DNA of 64,000 nt from Variovorax davisae (GTDB lineage: Bacteria > Pseudomonadota > Gammaproteobacteria > Burkholderiales > Burkholderiaceae_C): positions 124,001-188,000 of the forward strand of contig NZ_JASZYS010000013.1 in the NCBI RefSeq assembly GCF_030316845.1. Direction: 5' to 3'. The notes under the pieces were generated by a model. That model saw only the letters and a program-made list of their open reading frames with translations, did no database searches and was not told where the DNA came from. This document shows, one piece after another, positions 59,719-64,000 of this stretch. Made by a program: the position numbers and the translations under genes. How positions within the stretch are numbered: position 1 is the first letter of the stretch; the number at the start of each line of letters is the position of its first letter.

Positions 59719-60033
59719 TCACTGCAGCGGAGAAAACCCGGTGGGCTTGAGCAGTCGATTCTCCATGCGCACGATCCACGGCAGCACCTTGGCGGAATAG
59801 GCGAGCCACTCGGGATCGCTCCACATGGCGGCGCGGCGCCGCTCCCGATCGGCCAGGTCCTCGAAGGCCCAGATGTGCACCGCCGTGTTCAGCGCCCCGG
59901 TCTCGGCCGTGAAGTAGCCGACCAGCTGCCCAAGGTGTGCGCAAGTGAGGGCCAGGCCCTCGTCCTCGAAAAGCCGCAGGAAAGGGCGGAAGTTGAGGGG
60001 CGCGAAGCTGTAGTTGCGTTCTTCGTAGATCAT
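59719..60033 (-). CDS. NIPSNAP-like protein
   Basis: 104 residues: MIYEERNYSFAPLNFRPFLR, TCAHLGQLVGYFTAETGALN, VHIWAFEDLADRERRRAAMW and a tail with SAKVLPWIVRMENRLL. The dimeric alpha-beta barrel pattern and the W-x-F/Y-D-L-A-x-R-x-x-R-x-x-M/L block fit NIPSNAP proteins, which in bacteria occur in aromatic or hydroxy-acid catabolic operons. It lies between an SDR gene and the IclR gene. Confidence 0.82.
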   Translation of the reverse strand: MIYEERNYSFAPLNFRPFLRLFEDEGLALTCAHLGQLVGYFTAETGALNTAVHIWAFEDLADRERRRAAMWSDPEWLAYSAKVLPWIVRMENRLLKPTGFSPLQ

Positions 60034-60076
60034 GGTTTCAGTCTCGTTGCACGAATCGGTCCGGTCGCTCGCAGCC

Positions 60077-60868
60077 TCAGTCGAGCGGCCCGTCGTAGGC
60101 GTCGCCCACGGCCCCCCAGGCCATGTAGCCGCCGTCCACGGGCAGGGTCGCGCCGGTGATGAACTCGGCGCCGTCCGAGGCCAGGAAGAGCATCGCGTCG
60201 GCGATGTGCCGTGCACTGCCCAGTCGGCCTGCCGGGGTGCGGCGGCGAACCTGGTCGGCGTCGAGCTTGCCTTCATCGACCAGCCGCTGCATGAATGGCG
60301 TCAGCATGTAGCCCGGCGCAATGGCATTGACCCGGACGCCTTGCGATGCCCATTCGCAACCCAGCGTGCGGGTCATCATCCCGATGCCTGCCTTGGCGGC
60401 GCTGTAGGCGTTGCGGCGCGCGAGACCCAGCACACCGGCGATGGAACTCAGGTTGATCATCGCGCCGCGCCCCTGGCGCAGCATGTGGGGCGCGGCCGCC
60501 TTGCACATCATGTAGGTGCCGCCCAGATGGACGTCGACCAGCCGGCGGAAGTCGGCGGCGTCCTGGTCGACCGTGGGCTGGAAGCTGTCCGGGATGCCCG
60601 CGCTGTTGATCAGCACATCGAGCCGCCCGAACTGCGCCAGCGTGGTGGAGACCAGCAACTGCACATCGGCCTCGTCGGCCACATCCCCACCGAGGCCGAG
60701 ATGCCGGGCGCCGAGCCGCGCGGCTTCGGCGGCGGCAACATCGGCGCGCAGGTCGGCCAGCACGACCGCGGCGCCCTCGCGCGCAAAACCCTCGCCGGCG
60801 GCCAGCCCCAGCCCGCTGGCGCCGCCGGTGATGAGAACCACCCTGTCCTTCAGTTCGGGATAAGGCAC
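60077..60868 (-). CDS. Short-chain dehydrogenase/reductase (SDR)
   Basis: 263 residues: cofactor motif TGGASGLGLAAGEGFAREGA, ADLRADVAAAE (acidic residue after strand 2, NAD preference), NSAGIPD, active-site Ser in INLSSIAGV, and Y-x3-K in NAYSAAKAGIG. C-terminal FITGATLPVDGGYMAW is normal. It is 43 bases upstream of the NIPSNAP-like gene and 4 bases after a Bug receptor gene. Confidence 0.92.
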   Translation of the reverse strand: MPYPELKDRVVLITGGASGLGLAAGEGFAREGAAVVLADLRADVAAAEAARLGARHLGLGGDVADEADVQLLVSTTLAQFGRLDVLINSAGIPDSFQPTVDQDAADFRRLVDVHLGGTYMMCKAAAPHMLRQGRGAMINLSSIAGVLGLARRNAYSAAKAGIGMMTRTLGCEWASQGVRVNAIAPGYMLTPFMQRLVDEGKLDADQVRRRTPAGRLGSARHIADAMLFLASDGAEFITGATLPVDGGYMAWGAVGDAYDGPLD

Positions 60869-60872
60869 GCGC

Positions 60873-61853
60873 TCATTCCTCCAGCTTGATGTTGGCCGCT
60901 CGAATCACGCCGCCCCACAAGGCCGCCTGGGACTTGACCAGGGCGCTGAACGCCTCGGGCGTGGTCGGCGAGGGCTCGATGCCGAGCTCATCCAGCTTCT
61001 TGCGGATGTCGGCCGACGCCAGTGACTGGTTCAGCTCGCGATTCAGGCGGGCGACGACCGCAGGTGGCGTGCCGGCGGGCGCCGCCAGTCCTTGCCAGGA
61101 GTAGGACTCGAAATCCGGCACGCCGGCCTCCGCGAAGGTCGGCACGTCGGGCAGCACGGCGCTGCGCCTGGTCATCGACAGCGCGATCGGCCGCAGTCGC
61201 CCGGACCGGATGTGCGGCAGGCTGGCAGCCGTGTTGACCAGGTACATGTCGATGTCACCGGCGATCAGCGCCTGCAGCGCCGGCGCGTCGCCCTTGTACG
61301 GCACGTGCAGGAGCTGGGTTCCGGTCTTGCGCTGCAGCAGTTCCATGCCCAGGTGATTGGGCCCGCCAAGACCCGGCGTTGCGTACTTCAGGCCGCCCGG
61401 CGTCTTGCGCGCGAGCGCGAGCAAGTCCTGCAGATTCCTGGCCGGCACGTCCGGGTTGACCACCAACACGAACGGAAAGCGGGTGGTGCCGCCGATGAAG
61501 GCGAAGTCCTGTTCCGCCTTGTAGGGCACCTTGGCATAGAGATGGGGCGCGAGGGCGACGGTCGAGGTGTCGACCGTGCCGACGGTGTAGCCGTCGGCCT
61601 TGGCCTTGGCGACCAGGTCGCCGCCGATCATGGTGCCGGCGCCGGGCTTGTTGTCGATCAGCATCGACTGGCCCAGCGCCTGCCCCATCGACTGCCCCAG
61701 CATGCGCGCCACGACGTCGGTACCGCCGCCGGCGGGGTACGGCACCACCCAGCGCACGGGCTGGTTGGGATAGCTCTGGGCATGCGCTGGCGCCAGCGCC
61801 GCGCCGGCGGCCAGAGCAGCGGCCGCCAGCCTCAGGAGGAAAGGGAATTTCAT
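60873..61853 (-). CDS. Bug family tripartite tricarboxylate transporter receptor
   Basis: 326 residues: signal peptide (RLAAAALAAGAALAPAHAQ), PVRWVVPYPAGGGTDVVARM, MLIDNKPGAGTMIGGDLVAK and DGYTVGTVDTSTVALA. It sits inside a catabolic operon between two SDR genes, so its ligand is probably the compound the operon degrades. No TctA/TctB genes are in the window. Confidence 0.93.
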   Translation of the reverse strand: MKFPFLLRLAAAALAAGAALAPAHAQSYPNQPVRWVVPYPAGGGTDVVARMLGQSMGQALGQSMLIDNKPGAGTMIGGDLVAKAKADGYTVGTVDTSTVALAPHLYAKVPYKAEQDFAFIGGTTRFPFVLVVNPDVPARNLQDLLALARKTPGGLKYATPGLGGPNHLGMELLQRKTGTQLLHVPYKGDAPALQALIAGDIDMYLVNTAASLPHIRSGRLRPIALSMTRRSAVLPDVPTFAEAGVPDFESYSWQGLAAPAGTPPAVVARLNRELNQSLASADIRKKLDELGIEPSPTTPEAFSALVKSQAALWGGVIRAANIKLEE

Positions 61854-61891
61854 GAACGTCTCTGGTTGTGTGAATGAAGAAAGGGCATCGC

Positions 61892-62686
61892 TCAGGCGGC
61901 AGGCGCGTCACGGACTCCGCCGAAGGTGCTCCACGAACCGGCGACCAGCCAGCCCGCATCGACCGGCAGATTGATCCCGGTGATCACGCCGGCCTGGTCC
62001 GACAGCAGGAAGGCCACGGCACGCGCGATGTCCGAGGGCGCGATCAGGCATCCCAAGGCGCTGTTGGCCTTGAGCTTCCCGGGGTCGCGCAGTCCGAGGT
62101 CGATCTGCCCCTGCAGCGCTGCGGTGACTGTATAGCCCGGCGACACGGTGTTCACCCGCACGCCGGCCCGGCCCCATTCGCCGGCGAGGCACTCGCCGAG
62201 CGAGATCACGGCCGCCTTGGCGGGCGAGTAGGCATGCAGCGGCATCGAGCGCATGCCGGCGACCGACGCGATGTTGACGATCGCCCCGCGGCCACGTTGC
62301 GCCATCGCGCTGCCGAACTCCGCGCAGCACGCATAGGTGCCTTCGAAGTCGATCGCCAGCACGCGCTGGAACTCTGCATGCGCCAAGGTGGCGGGCGCGT
62401 CCGGCGACTGCACGATGCCGGCGCAATTCACCAGCAGGTCGACCTCGACGCCCTGGTCGCGCAGCCGCCGGTGCGCCGCCGCGACGGCCGCGCGGTCGGC
62501 GACATCGAAGGCCAGCGCAAGCACACCCAGGGTGCTCGCCACCGCGTCGGTGCGCGGGCCATCGAGGTCCGCCAGCACCACCTTCGCGCCGCGGTCGCGC
62601 AGCAGCTCGACGCAGGCCAGCCCGATGCCGCTGGCTCCGCCCGTCACCAGCGCCGTGCGGCCTTCGAAGTCCCGGATCTGCGACAT
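61892..62686 (-). CDS. Short-chain dehydrogenase/reductase (SDR)
   Basis: 264 residues: TGGASGIGLACVELLRDRGA, VLADLDGPRTDAVAS, NCAGIVQSPD, active-site Ser in VNIASVAGMRS and Y-x3-K in HAYSPAKAAVISLGE. End ITGINLPVDAGWLVAGSW. Similar in length to the other SDR in the operon but clearly diverged. It is 38 bases upstream of the Bug gene and 13 bases after the enoyl-CoA hydratase gene. Confidence 0.92.
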   Translation of the reverse strand: MSQIRDFEGRTALVTGGASGIGLACVELLRDRGAKVVLADLDGPRTDAVASTLGVLALAFDVADRAAVAAAHRRLRDQGVEVDLLVNCAGIVQSPDAPATLAHAEFQRVLAIDFEGTYACCAEFGSAMAQRGRGAIVNIASVAGMRSMPLHAYSPAKAAVISLGECLAGEWGRAGVRVNTVSPGYTVTAALQGQIDLGLRDPGKLKANSALGCLIAPSDIARAVAFLLSDQAGVITGINLPVDAGWLVAGSWSTFGGVRDAPAA

Positions 62687-62699
62687 GTGAGAGGCCTCC

Positions 62700-63485
62700 T
62701 CAGCGGCCGGCGAACGCCGGCTTGCGCTTGGTCGCGAAGGCCTCGATGGCTTCGTGGTGGTCCTGCGTCAGGTTGGTGAGGCATTCGTAGGCCGTGCCGG
62801 CATCCATGTGGCCGTGGGCCAGCTGGCGCAGCGGAATGGTGTAGCCGGCCTTGGTCCAGCGGATCGCCTTGACCGCGCCGTTCCTGAGCTTGGCGACGAA
62901 GGCGTCCACCTTGGCGTCGAGTTCGGCCGCGGGGACCACGTTGCCGATCGCGCCGAGCTGCTTCGCCTCGGCCGCACCGAGCAGGTCGCCGGTCAGCAGC
63001 AGTTCGCGCGCCTTGCCGAAGCCGATCATCTGCGGCCAGAGGAAGCCGCCGCCGTCGGCTGCATTGAGTCCGACCCGGACATGCGGGTCGCCGATGCGCG
63101 CGTGGTCGGCCATCACGGTGATGTCGCACAGCAGCGCGAGCGTGGCGCCGAGCCCGACGGCGTCGCCGTTGATGCGGCCGATGATCGGGATCTCGCAGTC
63201 GAGCATCGAATAGACGATCCGCTTGGCCTCCCAGGTGACGATCTCGAAGCCCTCGGGCTCGCGCACGGCCTGCTTCATCCACTCGATGTCGCCGCCGGCG
63301 CAGAAGGCCTTGCCCTCTCCGCTGAGGACGATGACGTTGATGTCGCGCCGCTCGCCCAGGTCGATGAAGGCGCGCGACAGGGCGGTATGGAGTTCGGCGT
63401 TGACCGAGTTCAGGGCCTCGGGACGGTTGATCGTGAGATAGGCGACACGGTCTTTGACTTCGAGTCGGAGCGCGGATGGGGTCAT
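62700..63485 (-). CDS. Enoyl-CoA hydratase/isomerase family protein
   Basis: 261 residues of the crotonase fold: VAYLTINRPEALNSVNAELH, oxyanion-hole segments GKAFCAGGDIEWMK and GDAVGLGATLALLCDITVMA, and DPHVRVGLNAADGGGFLWPQ. The catalytic Glu positions are occupied by Asn/Ala in NAADGG, so the reaction may differ from classical hydration. The chosen ATG at 63485 drops 15 non-conserved residues. Within an operon with acyl-CoA dehydrogenase and SDRs. Confidence 0.9.
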   Translation of the reverse strand: MTPSALRLEVKDRVAYLTINRPEALNSVNAELHTALSRAFIDLGERRDINVIVLSGEGKAFCAGGDIEWMKQAVREPEGFEIVTWEAKRIVYSMLDCEIPIIGRINGDAVGLGATLALLCDITVMADHARIGDPHVRVGLNAADGGGFLWPQMIGFGKARELLLTGDLLGAAEAKQLGAIGNVVPAAELDAKVDAFVAKLRNGAVKAIRWTKAGYTIPLRQLAHGHMDAGTAYECLTNLTQDHHEAIEAFATKRKPAFAGR

Positions 63486-63536
63486 GGATGAAAACCTCGG
63501 GTTGGACGAACGGAAAGGGAAGGGATGCAACGACGC

Positions 63537-64000
63537 TCAGGCCGCCAGCAACTGCGCGCGCACATCGATGCGCGCGAGTTGCGCCTCGGCGCCACCGAAC
63601 AGCGTGGCGGCGACATGCAGTCGCCGGTAGAAGTGGGTCAGCTTGTATTCCTCGGTGACGGCGATGCCCCCCGAGACCTGGATCAGCTGGCCCGCGGCGC
63701 GCAGCGCACGCCGGCCCAGGAAGCTCTTGGCCGCCGCCAGCGTCGGCCAGGGGCCTTCGGGCGCGGCGTCGAGTTCGGCCGCCACGCGGCCAGCCAGCGC
63801 CAGCAGCTGCTGCAGGTCACAGAAGATCTCGGCCATCTTGTGCTGTACCGCCTGTTGTGCCGACAGCGGCTTGCCGAATTGCGTGCGCTGCTTCAGGTAG
63901 TCCAGGGTCAGCGTGAAAGCGGCATCGAGGACGCCCGCGCTGTCCGCCACCTGGGCGGCGGCGGCGAGATCGAGGGCGCGCTGCGCGGCCGGGAGGCCCT
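63537..64000 (-). CDS. Acyl-CoA dehydrogenase (C-terminal part, cut by the window edge)
   Basis: The frame is open to the last base of the window. What remains is the C-terminal helical domain: LDAAFTLTLDYLKQRTQFGK, PLSAQQAVQHKMAEIF, RALRAAGQLIQVSGGIAVTE and EYKLTHFYRRLHVAATLFGG. These are typical of acyl-CoA dehydrogenases, with FAD contacts in RTQFGKPL and the QVSGGIAVTEE segment. The N-terminus lies upstream on the minus strand. It is the first gene seen of the catabolic operon that runs to the IclR gene. Confidence 0.9.
   Translation of the reverse strand, partial: GLPAAQRALDLAAAAQVADSAGVLDAAFTLTLDYLKQRTQFGKPLSAQQAVQHKMAEIFCDLQQLLALAGRVAAELDAAPEGPWPTLAAAKSFLGRRALRAAGQLIQVSGGIAVTEEYKLTHFYRRLHVAATLFGGAEAQLARIDVRAQLLAA

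Overview
The window is GC-rich and dense in features typical of Burkholderiales, most likely Comamonadaceae (Variovorax or a close relative). Pointers are three Bug-type periplasmic receptors, a phasin, coupled ATGA/GTGA operons, several DUF3606 small proteins and high third-position GC. The genus call is inference from gene content. No rRNA, tRNA or CRISPR array was seen.

1-7.5 kb: the end of a branched-chain-amino-acid-type ABC importer operon with a LivH-LivM permease fusion and the ATPases LivG and LivF. It carries an unusual accessory set: OsmC, a VOC protein, a luciferase-like monooxygenase and two carboxymuconolactone-decarboxylase/AhpD-like proteins. Two short homopolymers look one base too short and break the reading frames. 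A hemerythrin gene follows.

7.5-23 kb: mostly ordinary chromosomal genes: AsmA, a GST, an SGNH lipoprotein, a flavodoxin-fold reductase with an iron-permease-family protein, then a coupled run of phosphatase, NAD(P)HX dehydratase, small membrane protein, Ku and YihY. After it come lipoproteins and several unrecognised small genes, including a diverged paralogue pair and a short region packed with inverted repeats.

23-32 kb: a large DUF6351 lipoprotein and a Bug receptor, then a gene graveyard. It holds a frameshifted VOC gene, a roughly 220-bp diverged direct repeat, arylsulfatase and aldo/keto-reductase tails joined back to back, a transposase scrap, and intact SWIB and DUF3606 genes.

32-42 kb: a LysR regulator diverges from a D-tartrate dehydratase gene plus Bug receptor. 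A minus-strand coupled operon follows (acetolactate-synthase-like TPP enzyme, zinc alcohol dehydrogenase, CoA-transferase with an extra C-terminal domain), with a phasin upstream.

42-54 kb: small secreted, membrane and hydrophilic proteins (DUF3606, DUF2934, FAS1 lipoprotein), two damaged Crp/Fnr-like regulators in tandem, and a decayed LigD-type DNA ligase. There are long stretches without convincing genes.

54-64 kb: an HxlR regulator divergent from a methyltransferase, a Fic protein lacking the usual N-terminal region, a VapC/PIN remnant and an epoxide hydrolase. The window closes with a minus-strand catabolic operon: acyl-CoA dehydrogenase (cut by the window edge), enoyl-CoA hydratase, two SDRs around a Bug receptor, a NIPSNAP-like protein and an IclR regulator.
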